Below, one piece after another: positions 1 through 7,014 of a DNA stretch of 20,002 bases. Position numbers and translations under genes: made by a program. Below the pieces are notes generated by a model. That model was not told where the DNA came from, searched no databases, and saw nothing but the letters and a program-made list of their open reading frames with translations. Every line of letters begins with the position of its first letter. The first letter of the stretch is position 1. This stretch comes from an uncultured Dorea sp. (GTDB taxonomy: Bacteria; Bacillota; Clostridia; Lachnospirales; Lachnospiraceae): positions 1-20,002 of the forward strand of contig CAJTRE010000038.1 of NCBI GenBank assembly GCA_910578495.1, written 5' to 3'.

Positions 1-35
1 TAATGTTATGCCCTTACGGGAATGGATTTTCTCTA
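1..35. other. Unassigned sequence after the premature end of the ABC ATPase
   Basis: These bases follow the in-frame tandem TAG TAG that ends the ABC ATPase frame on the minus strand. None of the three minus-strand frames continues the sequence expected for the last 50 or so residues of an RbsA/MglA protein, so the sequence has probably been replaced here, for example by the end of an inserted element. A small CCC-GTAA-GGG hairpin is visible on the minus strand. Too little is in view to name an element. Confidence 0.35.
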
Positions 36-1370
36 CTATTCTTTTTCAACCTTTGCTCCTACGTCTACGCCGCGGGTAGGTTCATCCAGTATCAAAATTC
101 TCGGATTCGTAGCAAGCCATTTCGCCAAGACAACTTTCTGCTGGTTACCGCCGCTCAGACTCTTGACCGGATCCTGCACATTATTACTTTTAATTTTCAG
201 ATCTTCAACAAACTTTTTCGCGAGCCCGGTTTCCTTCTTACGATTTAACATATGACTGCTTTGAATTCTATCCAATGCAGCCAGACTACAATTAAAACTA
301 ATTGACTTTCCAAGAACCAGTCCATTTCCTTTTCGATCCTCTGTTACAAAGCCTATTCCTGAATTGATTGCTGATTTTGGTGAGGAGAAATGAACCTGTT
401 TATCCTCTACAATTACCGTTCCCTTTCCCTCAACCCGGTATCCCCCGGTAATAGCCATCATCAGCTCTGTTCTTCCTGAACCAAGTAATCCCGATATTCC
501 TACAATCTCTCCCTCACGAAATGACATATTGACATCACTGACTATATTCTTTCCATGATATTCCGGATGACGCACAGAATAATTTTGAATCTCAAATATC
601 ACTTTTCCCGGTTTTGTTTCCATTGGCGGATACATATTCTGCAATTCTCGTCCGATCATATAGGAAACTAACTTATCAGACGTAAGATTCTGTGTTTTCT
701 CGGTAACAATCATTTTACCATCCCGCATAACAGAAACCGTATCCGTCAGTTTAAAGATTTCTTCCAGTCTGTGACTGATATATAATATAGTAATGCCGTC
801 GTTTTTAAGTTCACGCAAAATTCGGAACAATACTTCCGTTTCCCTGTCAGTCAAAGGCGCCGTCGGCTCATCTAAAATCAGAACCTTCCCACCCATTTGA
901 ATTGCTTTCGCAATCTCAATCAACTGCTGTTGTCCTACACTTAAATATTTTACCTTCATTCTGACATCAATATCCAGTGCCAGACGTTTCAATGCCTCTT
1001 CTGCCTTCTGATAAACCGTTTTCCAGTCGATTCCCGTCTGCTTCACAGGCAAATGTCCTAAAAACACATTCTCCGCCACGCTGATCTCAGGTATCAGCGC
1101 CAGTTCCTGATGCACCATTACAATACCGTCTTTATTTGCATCATCAGGGCTGTTACATTTTATTTCTTTTCCTTGTACAAAGACTTCTCCACTATATGTA
1201 TGATGGGAAAATTTTCCGCTTAATACATTCATCAGCGTTGATTTCCCTGCTCCGTTTTCTCCTATTAATGCATGAATCTCTCCTTCCTGTACTTGAAGGG
1301 AGACATCATCTATCGCTTTAATACCGGAAAATGCCTTTGTTATATGTTTCATTTCAACCGCAAGGTTCAT
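36..1370 (-). CDS. Sugar ABC transporter ATP-binding protein, RbsA/MglA family, C-terminally truncated
   Basis: Cytoplasmic energising subunit of a sugar-type importer, partner of the binding lipoprotein encoded just upstream. Two ABC domains are visible. The first has Walker A GENGAGKST near residue 40, signature LSVGQQQ, Walker B LILDEPTAPLT and H-loop ISHR. The second has the family's usual altered Walker A (GLLGSGRTE), signature LSGGNQQK and Walker B LILDEPTRGVD. The frame then stops right after GVDVGAKVEKE, so the last 50 or so residues (second H-loop and C-terminus) are missing from the usual 495-510. Start: two ATGs lie 6 bases apart; the GAGGAG ribosome site is 2 bases from the first (1376) and 8 from the second (1370), so I prefer 1370. 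Known of family: such proteins pair with an RbsC/MglC-type permease, which is not in view. The gene is probably disrupted at its 3' end, although the first ATPase domain is intact. Confidence 0.88.
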   Translation of the reverse strand: MNLAVEMKHITKAFSGIKAIDDVSLQVQEGEIHALIGENGAGKSTLMNVLSGKFSHHTYSGEVFVQGKEIKCNSPDDANKDGIVMVHQELALIPEISVAENVFLGHLPVKQTGIDWKTVYQKAEEALKRLALDIDVRMKVKYLSVGQQQLIEIAKAIQMGGKVLILDEPTAPLTDRETEVLFRILRELKNDGITILYISHRLEEIFKLTDTVSVMRDGKMIVTEKTQNLTSDKLVSYMIGRELQNMYPPMETKPGKVIFEIQNYSVRHPEYHGKNIVSDVNMSFREGEIVGISGLLGSGRTELMMAITGGYRVEGKGTVIVEDKQVHFSSPKSAINSGIGFVTEDRKGNGLVLGKSISFNCSLAALDRIQSSHMLNRKKETGLAKKFVEDLKIKSNNVQDPVKSLSGGNQQKVVLAKWLATNPRILILDEPTRGVDVGAKVEKE

Positions 1371-1443
1371 ATTCATCTCTCCTCGTCGTTTTATCCTATC
1401 ATTTCTGTTCCGTTATCTTTCTCCATATCAGAATCTTACAGAT

Positions 1444-1474
1444 AGAAAGAGGAGGCGACAGGCCTCCTCTTTCT
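1444..1474 (-). promoter_or_regulatory. Intercistronic hairpin between binding protein and ATPase genes
   Basis: A perfect 13-bp inverted repeat (1444-1456 and 1462-1474) with a 5-base loop lies in the 153-base gap. The stem can extend by five more pairs past a one-base bulge. No U-run follows it on the minus strand, so it is not a standard intrinsic terminator. Strong hairpins after a binding-protein gene commonly stabilise that part of the transcript or attenuate the downstream transporter genes; that role is inferred here. Confidence 0.55.
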
Positions 1475-1529
1475 GCTATCTTTCCTTTCCGCAAAAGTCC
1501 GGAGTTTTGCAAACCATTTTTATTTTTTC

Positions 1530-2639
1530 TTAATATGCAGAATCCGGATCATATACATCTTTTACATTTTTTACTGTATAACAGTTATTTGGCACGTTGA
1601 AACGAGCTGGTGTAGTTACTCCGGAGGCTTTCTGTGCTGCCAGATAAACTGCCCATTTTCCCATAATTCTTGGGTCATTGGAAACTGTTGCCACTACGCC
1701 TTTATCTCCATCCTGAATCCACTTAAGTACAGACTTTCTTGCATCTATAGATGTCACTAAAATATCTCCTAATTTGCCTGCCGACTTTAATGCAGATACA
1801 ACTCCCTGTGCACCTCCGTCACATGCGCTGAAGATAATATCCAAATCCGGATTTGCCTGTAATACATCCATTGTCACCGTCATAGCCGGTTCCGGCTGCC
1901 AGTTATAATACTGATATGCTACAATATCAAGATTAGACTTACCATATTTCTCAAGCATATAGTCATTATATCCATTAATCTGTCCCCATCTTCTTAAATC
2001 AGATTCCTGCTCCTGAGCCGCCGCTGAAAGCACAAGCGCTTTTACGGAGTCTTTCCATCCATACTTCTCATCAAATGCCTTTGCAAGCTCGAAACCGCCT
2101 TGGTATCCACTGTTCTCTACATCTGCGGAAACAAATGTAAATGGAGAGCCTTCTTCACTCATGGCGCTGTTTACAACTGTAAGAGGAATTCCTGCAGCGT
2201 GAACTTTCTCAATTGCCGGAAGTAAACCGGAAGAATCTTTGGGATTAACAACAATTGCATCCATCTGCATATTTACGGCTGTCTCAATATCGCTCATCTG
2301 CTTTGTAATATCATCTTCACCGTCATAAACCGTTAATTCCACACCAATATGCTCTGCTTCTTTTTTGGCAACATTTACAAGCTGCTCATACCACTCAGAA
2401 CCTGCAATATTTCTCTGAGAAAGAGCAATCTTCATTCCCTCGAATTCATTTTTCTCTCCAATCACTTCTTCTGGAAGTGTCTCCAGCATTTCGGCAGTAG
2501 GAGTGAAACTCTCACCGTTTCCGCTTGCCGCCGCGCCCTTATCTGCACCTTTGTCTGCCTGTTCACTTGCCTTCTGACATGCCGTCAGAGAGCCCAACAT
2601 ACATATACATAAAATAACACTTACTATTTTCTTCTTCAT
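1530..2639 (-). CDS. Sugar-type ABC transporter substrate-binding lipoprotein (periplasmic-binding protein 4 type)
   Basis: A 369-residue extracytoplasmic lipoprotein that should capture the operon's substrate and hand it to a permease. The N-terminus is a lipoprotein signal: MKKK, a hydrophobic stretch, then the lipobox LTAC with Cys21 as the lipidated residue, followed by a Glu/Ala/Gly-rich linker. The mature part has the type-I binding-protein layout of the ribose/galactose group: a first lobe with a KIALSQRNIAGSEWYEQL opening, DAIVVNPKDSSGLLPAIEK, the crossover VNSAMSEEG, and a second lobe with DIIFSACDGGAQG. Start: the ATG at 2639 follows a GAGGTG ribosome site and creates the signal peptide; an in-frame ATG at 2750 would place extra residues ahead of the signal. 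It lies 28 bases after the radical subunit gene and 153 bases before the ATPase. The ligand cannot be read from the sequence; a carbohydrate or polyol is likely from the family. Confidence 0.93.
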   Translation of the reverse strand: MKKKIVSVILCICMLGSLTACQKASEQADKGADKGAAASGNGESFTPTAEMLETLPEEVIGEKNEFEGMKIALSQRNIAGSEWYEQLVNVAKKEAEHIGVELTVYDGEDDITKQMSDIETAVNMQMDAIVVNPKDSSGLLPAIEKVHAAGIPLTVVNSAMSEEGSPFTFVSADVENSGYQGGFELAKAFDEKYGWKDSVKALVLSAAAQEQESDLRRWGQINGYNDYMLEKYGKSNLDIVAYQYYNWQPEPAMTVTMDVLQANPDLDIIFSACDGGAQGVVSALKSAGKLGDILVTSIDARKSVLKWIQDGDKGVVATVSNDPRIMGKWAVYLAAQKASGVTTPARFNVPNNCYTVKNVKDVYDPDSAY

Positions 2640-2667
2640 ATACTGCACCTCGCCTAAGTTATAATGT

Positions 2668-2913
2668 TTATAGTTTCTCTTCTGTTCTTTCAATAATATC
2701 CTGCTGTACGTCTTTTGACAACTGGGTAAAATAGGCACTATATCCAGCAACTCTTACCAGCAGATTCGAATATTCCTCCGGATTCTCCTGAGCCGCTAAC
2801 AAAGTGTCTCTGCTGACAATGTTGAACTGCATTTGTGCTCCGCCTGATGCAAAATACTCATCAATCAGGCTTACAAAACGTTTCAGGCCATCATTTTTTA
2901 TTACCTTTTCCAT
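2668..2913 (-). CDS. Stand-alone glycyl radical subunit of a split glycyl radical enzyme
   Basis: An 81-residue protein that is the C-terminal glycyl radical domain of the PFL-like superfamily and nothing else. Visible hallmarks in order: a GGAQMQFNIVS block (residues 24-34), DTLLAAQENPEEY, the radical loop VRVAGYSAYF with Gly57 as the predicted radical residue, and the terminal IIERTE. Start: the ATG at 2913 has a strong GAGGAGGTG ribosome site at normal spacing; an in-frame ATG at 2961 would bury that site inside the gene. It begins 53 bases after the catalytic subunit's stop codon. The large protein ends at KFNPSDLY and this one starts MEKVIKNDGLKRFV, so together they rebuild a normal enzyme with almost nothing missing. 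Inference: it docks into the large subunit and its glycine is oxidised by a radical-SAM activase. A role like the spare-part protein GrcA/YfiD is an alternative, but here the large subunit has no radical domain of its own. Confidence 0.93.
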   Translation of the reverse strand: MEKVIKNDGLKRFVSLIDEYFASGGAQMQFNIVSRDTLLAAQENPEEYSNLLVRVAGYSAYFTQLSKDVQQDIIERTEEKL

Positions 2914-2920
2914 ATATATG

Positions 2921-2930
2921 CACCTCCTCA
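2921..2930 (-). promoter_or_regulatory. Ribosome binding site that fixes the start of the radical subunit
   Basis: On the minus strand these bases read TGAGGAGGTG, a near-perfect Shine-Dalgarno sequence 7 bases ahead of the ATG at 2913. Its presence shows that the radical domain is translated independently and is not a frameshifted tail of the large subunit. Confidence 0.85.
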
Positions 2931-2966
2931 TTATTTTCTCTTGCGGAAAGGTATCTGGCATTGTTA

Positions 2967-5204
2967 TTAATACAAATCTGACGGATTAAATTTCAAGTTA
3001 TATAACGAACCGCATGACAGCAGTACATTATTAATTCTGGATACGGAACGAATCGCCGCCGTAGGTCCGTTCGTGTCTGTTCCTTTCATCGGTGACTGAC
3101 CATCCGCAACCGGTGTATATGCTTCTCTGCCATCCGGCGTAGCCCCGCATACTTTTCCAAACGGTGTATTGCTGGATACTGTACTGGTAGAACAGTGAAG
3201 TGTTCCGCCGATTGGTCCTCTTCCATATCTTGTATTTTTATAAGAGCAGAGTTCATTTGCCACAAATGCCAGCATTTCTCTTGCCAATTCATCTACTTCA
3301 TCAATATCGTTACCGTATTTAGGAACATTTTTACAAAGTGCCTGGATCTGCGGTCCGGTCGGTTTTGTCTCCATGTCCTTAAAGTTGGTTTCTAATGCGT
3401 GTTTCAACTGTGCGCCACTTAAAATCTTATCGTCAAATACTAATTTCTTTACTGCATAAAGACTGTTGGCAATATTGGCCGTACCAATGGTCTGCTGTCC
3501 GGTGTAATCGTATTTTGCTCCGCCCTGTTTGAAAGTCTTTCCTCTTTCCAGCGTAGTTGTCGGGCATCCGAATACTGATGTCATCGGCTCATTCATATGC
3601 TCTTCCCATAACTGATCAATGGTATTTTCCAGAATGGCCTCCATCTTTATGTAATATTTCATCTGGTCGCGGTAAGCCTCTTTTGCCTCTTCAAAGCTTT
3701 CAAATGTCGCTAAGTCTTTTCCGTTTTCATTTTCATGCAGACAGATACCGGTTCTCGGATCTGTTCCATTATAGAATGACATCTCCAAAGCCTTGGTACA
3801 ATTTAACCATGCTCCTCCGGTTCTTCCTCCCAAAAGCCCTGCCGGTCCCGGTTCCACACAACCGATAATACAATAATTGTATGCATCATCAAGCTGGTAT
3901 CCTCGGTTTAACAGCGCCGGAATATATGTCTCATCATTGAAAATAGACGGAAGTCCCGTTCCAAGACGTACAACCTCTGCAACTTTCATCTTAAACTCAT
4001 ACGGCGTGTTCTTATGAAATCTTACAGTCAATGACGGCTGCGGCGTCCTTGTATTGTAAATCGCATCCAGACAAATATAACTGAGTTCATTGCTTGCATC
4101 ACATTTCTTTACAGCATCCTGACCGCCAATCGTCAGATTCTGGAACATTGGAACACCACGGAAATAATCAGTATCTTCCCAGCTTCTTACTTTGTTGCTA
4201 GCATAGATCTGTAAGAAGAAATTCTCTACCATCTCCAATGCAGTTTCTCTGTCAAGCGCACCGCTTTCTACATCCTTCTGATAGAAAGGATACATAAACT
4301 GATCGAATCGCCCAAAAGAAATGCCGACACCATTATCCTCGATATGAAGACAAATATGTGTGAGAATAATGAACTGCAATGCTTCTTTGAATGTTCTCGC
4401 CGGTTTTGCCGGTACATGCCGGCATATTACAGCCATTTCTTCCAACTCTTTTTTACGGTCACTGTCCGTTTCTTTTGCAGCCATCTCTTCTGCTAACTTG
4501 GCGTATCTTTCCGCATAATTAATTACAGATTGTGCGGTTACGATTGCCGCCTCATAAAAATCTTTCTTCTTTACGACTTCCGGATCGTCTTTCCAATCCA
4601 GTTTCGAAAGCCCTTCTTTTGCCTGGCGGATAATTTCTTCCAGTCCGTTATTGATCAGCCATTCATGTGCTGTGGCAAAATGTCCGTCTCCTCCCTGAAA
4701 ATAAGCGCCAATATCTGCCGCTTTGATCTTATAATGTGTCAAAAGCGCTTCTTTGGGCAGCCTGCTTCTCAATCGGTCCACATGTGTCTTGCCCTTCCAC
4801 CACTCACATATATGTTTGATATCTGCCATGTCTTCATCGCGAAGGATATAGCGGTCTGCTGGACGTTCATATGGAAAATAAGGGTTTCCTTTAATAAACT
4901 CTTCTTCCATCCACTCCACTTCAAATTCCGGGAAAATAGGCGCCCATCTTGGATTAGAAGTCTGGTTCCCTGCAAACAGGCTTCCCGGCATAATGTAAAT
5001 ACTCATTTTCTTCAAGACATGCTCTATTGCCTTTGCTCTTTTTAATACATTTGGCAAATCTGGTTCTGTCTCATAGAATTCTGTTAAATATTTTCCTCGT
5101 TCAACACAGATACCGCTCCCGAAGGATGTAATATACTGGTAAAGATGATCGATTCGTTTTGTACGAACGGGTTCTGTGCTGATTTGATATGAAATATTTT
5201 CCAT
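2967..5204 (-). CDS. Glycyl radical enzyme catalytic subunit (PFL-like/dehydratase type) lacking the Gly radical domain
   Basis: A 745-residue protein of the pyruvate formate-lyase/diol dehydratase superfamily, cytoplasmic and oxygen-sensitive by family. The active-site motif CIIGCVEPG places the thiyl Cys at 449 and the partner Glu at 451. This Cys-x-Glu pair is typical of dehydratases, choline lyase and decarboxylases, and unlike the Cys-Cys pair of true pyruvate formate-lyase. The late block GATPDGREAYTPVADGQSP (about residues 692-710) is also superfamily-typical. Family members run about 780-850 residues and end with the radical loop; this one stops at KFNPSDLY, just where that domain should begin, and the domain is supplied by the next gene. 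745+81=826 residues, a normal total. Start: the ATG at 5204 follows AAGGAAGGAGAG; an upstream in-frame ATG lacks such a site. The substrate is unknown. The sugar-type transporter downstream suggests a carbohydrate or polyol, perhaps by C-O cleavage. Confidence 0.93.
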   Translation of the reverse strand: MENISYQISTEPVRTKRIDHLYQYITSFGSGICVERGKYLTEFYETEPDLPNVLKRAKAIEHVLKKMSIYIMPGSLFAGNQTSNPRWAPIFPEFEVEWMEEEFIKGNPYFPYERPADRYILRDEDMADIKHICEWWKGKTHVDRLRSRLPKEALLTHYKIKAADIGAYFQGGDGHFATAHEWLINNGLEEIIRQAKEGLSKLDWKDDPEVVKKKDFYEAAIVTAQSVINYAERYAKLAEEMAAKETDSDRKKELEEMAVICRHVPAKPARTFKEALQFIILTHICLHIEDNGVGISFGRFDQFMYPFYQKDVESGALDRETALEMVENFFLQIYASNKVRSWEDTDYFRGVPMFQNLTIGGQDAVKKCDASNELSYICLDAIYNTRTPQPSLTVRFHKNTPYEFKMKVAEVVRLGTGLPSIFNDETYIPALLNRGYQLDDAYNYCIIGCVEPGPAGLLGGRTGGAWLNCTKALEMSFYNGTDPRTGICLHENENGKDLATFESFEEAKEAYRDQMKYYIKMEAILENTIDQLWEEHMNEPMTSVFGCPTTTLERGKTFKQGGAKYDYTGQQTIGTANIANSLYAVKKLVFDDKILSGAQLKHALETNFKDMETKPTGPQIQALCKNVPKYGNDIDEVDELAREMLAFVANELCSYKNTRYGRGPIGGTLHCSTSTVSSNTPFGKVCGATPDGREAYTPVADGQSPMKGTDTNGPTAAIRSVSRINNVLLSCGSLYNLKFNPSDLY

Positions 5205-5250
5205 TTTCTCTCCTTCCTTTCTGCTTTGGTATATCATTTTTTCTGTCTTT

Positions 5251-5279
5251 ATTGTATTTTTTTAGGACTTTTTCATCAA
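5251..5279 (-). promoter_or_regulatory. Sigma-A-type promoter of the split glycyl radical enzyme operon
   Basis: On the minus strand TTGATG (5279-5274) and TACAAT (5256-5251) are separated by exactly 17 bases, giving a predicted transcript start near 5245 and a leader of about 40 bases. The sequence is visible; that it is used is inferred. Confidence 0.7.
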
Positions 5280-5300
5280 CTCATTATCTTTAGGCAAAAG

Positions 5301-5320
5301 GGCAATTTTTTTGTATTGCC
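5301..5320. promoter_or_regulatory. Inverted repeat between divergent promoters, candidate operator
   Basis: GGCAAT (5301-5306) and ATTGCC (5315-5320) form an inverted repeat with an 8-base T-rich centre. It ends next to the -35 box of the rightward promoter and lies about 22 bases upstream of the -35 box of the leftward promoter. This is a plausible site for the AraC-type response regulator encoded alongside, but the match is short. Confidence 0.35.
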
Positions 5321-5349
5321 TTGAATTCCATATAGTAATGATTTATACT
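5321..5349 (+). promoter_or_regulatory. Sigma-A-type promoter of the two-component/pseudo-ATPase operon
   Basis: TTGAAT (5321-5326) and TATACT (5344-5349) are 17 bases apart, followed by a G-rich ribosome site and the ATG at 5378. Predicted transcript start is near 5356, giving a leader of about 22 bases. Confidence 0.7.
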
Positions 5350-5377
5350 AACCTCAATTAAAGGGGGAAGGGATATT

Positions 5378-6991
5378 ATGTTGAAAGTTCTGATTATTGA
5401 CGATGAAGAAAAGGTATGCCGGCTGATACAATGCCTCATTGACTGGGAAGCCTTAGGCCTTACGGTAGTCGGCGCCTGCCATGACGGTCTGCTCGCTTTG
5501 GATTTTATAAAAAACACTTCACCCGACATTATTATTACAGATATTCGAATGCCGGGATGTGACGGATTAACATTGATCGCCGAAGCGCAAAAATTAAATC
5601 CCCATATTCACTTTATTATCATCAGCGGATATGGGCAGTTCGACTATGCTCAACGTGCGATACAATGCGGTGTTTCCGATTATATTTTAAAACCCATTAA
5701 GGAGAAAGAATTAAAGGCCACTCTCCTGTCTATTATAGAAAAACACCGCTCTATGGAAGACTCGCGGCAACAGGTAGAGGCGATCTGCACAAAACTTACT
5801 GAGACACAGGAACGTATCAAGTCCAATCTGATTAACGACTTATTCTTAAATCGTAAGCCTCTTGATACATTACCTGATATTCATGAAATCAATCAAAAAT
5901 ATTATACTAAATTTGCCGCTCCTTCTTTTGTTCTTATTTGCATAACTCTGGACATGAGCGCTACTACAGATCATATGATAATTAACAGTTTTCTATCCGG
6001 TAAAATTATGACTCTTCTGACAGAGGAAATGAAAAAGTATCGTGATTTCTCTGTTTCCACATTAGACGACTCTATTTACTGCCTCACGAATGATACACAT
6101 TTGGAGCTGACCAAAATATATACTTCATTAAAAACTATACGTGGAAGTATCCTTTCTTTGAAAGAAATCTTTCCCGAACTGCATGTACTTCTTTTACAAA
6201 GCAGTATCAAAGATTCTTTTAAAGAGGTTCCTGAATGCTTTAATGAAATACGCGCCGCCTCCAAAGAAAAAATATTATCTGGAACAGATGCCGTTTATGT
6301 ATATGACCGTATCCCCTTATGTTCCCTGCATCTGCACGATTTTATCACACCCGCCTTTCGCACACAATACCTCAACTACGTTGAGACGTTTCAATATGAA
6401 CCGCTTTACCGGCTGCTGGATACATTAGCCCGACACATTGCAGAAACACCGCTTATTACCGGTACATTTGTTTTTCGTATATACCGGGAGGTTATCGCTC
6501 TGTTTTTGTTCAATCTAAAGCAGCATAAAATAACCGCTTCGGCAGAAGACCTTTCTACCATGTGGGAAACATCTTTTTCTGCTTTTTCCTCTGTTTCCGA
6601 AGCCTTTTCTTTTCTGGCTTCTGAACAATGTGCTTTTCTTCAGGACTGGTACTCTCACCGTGAACGTACACAGTCTAAAACCGTACTTGCCGCCAAAAAA
6701 TATATCAGTGAACACTACGCAGAGGGGTTGACTTTAGATGTTATCGGCGCTCAGATTGGTTTGAATCCGTCCTATTTTTCCAGTATTTTTAAAGAGGAAA
6801 CGGGATGCGGATTCATAGACTACCTGACGAATATACGAATTACCAACGCAAAAGACTTATTAACAGAAACAGATTTGGAAATTATAGAGATTGCAGAACG
6901 GACCGGATTTAACGATCTAAAATATTTCAGTAAATGTTTTAGAAAAATTACCGGTCTCACCCCTGCCGCTTATCGAAAACTTTTTTCCTAA
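5378..6991 (+). CDS. Response regulator with AraC-type DNA-binding domain (YesN-like)
   Basis: A 537-residue transcription regulator. Residues 1-120 are a receiver domain: acidic cluster IIDDEE at 6-11, phosphorylated Asp55 in IITDIRMPG, the SGYGQFDYA segment, and Lys105 in YILKPI. The last 100 or so residues are a double helix-turn-helix of the AraC/XylS family, with AAKKYISEHYAEGLTL, LNPSYFSSIFKEETG and TGFNDLKYFSKCFRKITGL as the recognisable parts. The 300 residues between have no motif I can name, as is usual in YesN proteins. It is first in a rightward operon and lies back to back with the glycyl radical enzyme operon, the expected arrangement for its regulator. Its kinase gene follows after 23 bases to the preferred start. 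Start: ATG after AAGGGGGAAGGG. Known of family: such regulators activate sugar transport operons when phosphorylated; the target here is inferred from position. Confidence 0.94.
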   Translation: MLKVLIIDDEEKVCRLIQCLIDWEALGLTVVGACHDGLLALDFIKNTSPDIIITDIRMPGCDGLTLIAEAQKLNPHIHFIIISGYGQFDYAQRAIQCGVSDYILKPIKEKELKATLLSIIEKHRSMEDSRQQVEAICTKLTETQERIKSNLINDLFLNRKPLDTLPDIHEINQKYYTKFAAPSFVLICITLDMSATTDHMIINSFLSGKIMTLLTEEMKKYRDFSVSTLDDSIYCLTNDTHLELTKIYTSLKTIRGSILSLKEIFPELHVLLLQSSIKDSFKEVPECFNEIRAASKEKILSGTDAVYVYDRIPLCSLHLHDFITPAFRTQYLNYVETFQYEPLYRLLDTLARHIAETPLITGTFVFRIYREVIALFLFNLKQHKITASAEDLSTMWETSFSAFSSVSEAFSFLASEQCAFLQDWYSHRERTQSKTVLAAKKYISEHYAEGLTLDVIGAQIGLNPSYFSSIFKEETGCGFIDYLTNIRITNAKDLLTETDLEIIEIAERTGFNDLKYFSKCFRKITGLTPAAYRKLFS

Positions 6992-7014
6992 TATCATGCT
7001 ATATGGAGATTGCC

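Noticed and set aside
1441..1480. Rho-independent terminator after the binding-protein gene
   Set aside because: The stem is strong but no U-run follows on the minus strand, and the downstream ATPase clearly belongs to the same operon.
2668..2969. A simple frameshift or sequencing error splitting one glycyl radical enzyme gene
   Set aside because: The 53-base gap holds a strong ribosome site at ideal spacing before an ATG, the large protein ends cleanly at the domain border, and no domain residues appear to be lost between the two frames.
4530..5045. 171-codon plus-strand reading frame opposite the glycyl radical enzyme gene
   Set aside because: It is fully antisense to a clearly conserved gene, has no ribosome site and its translation shows no recognisable domain.
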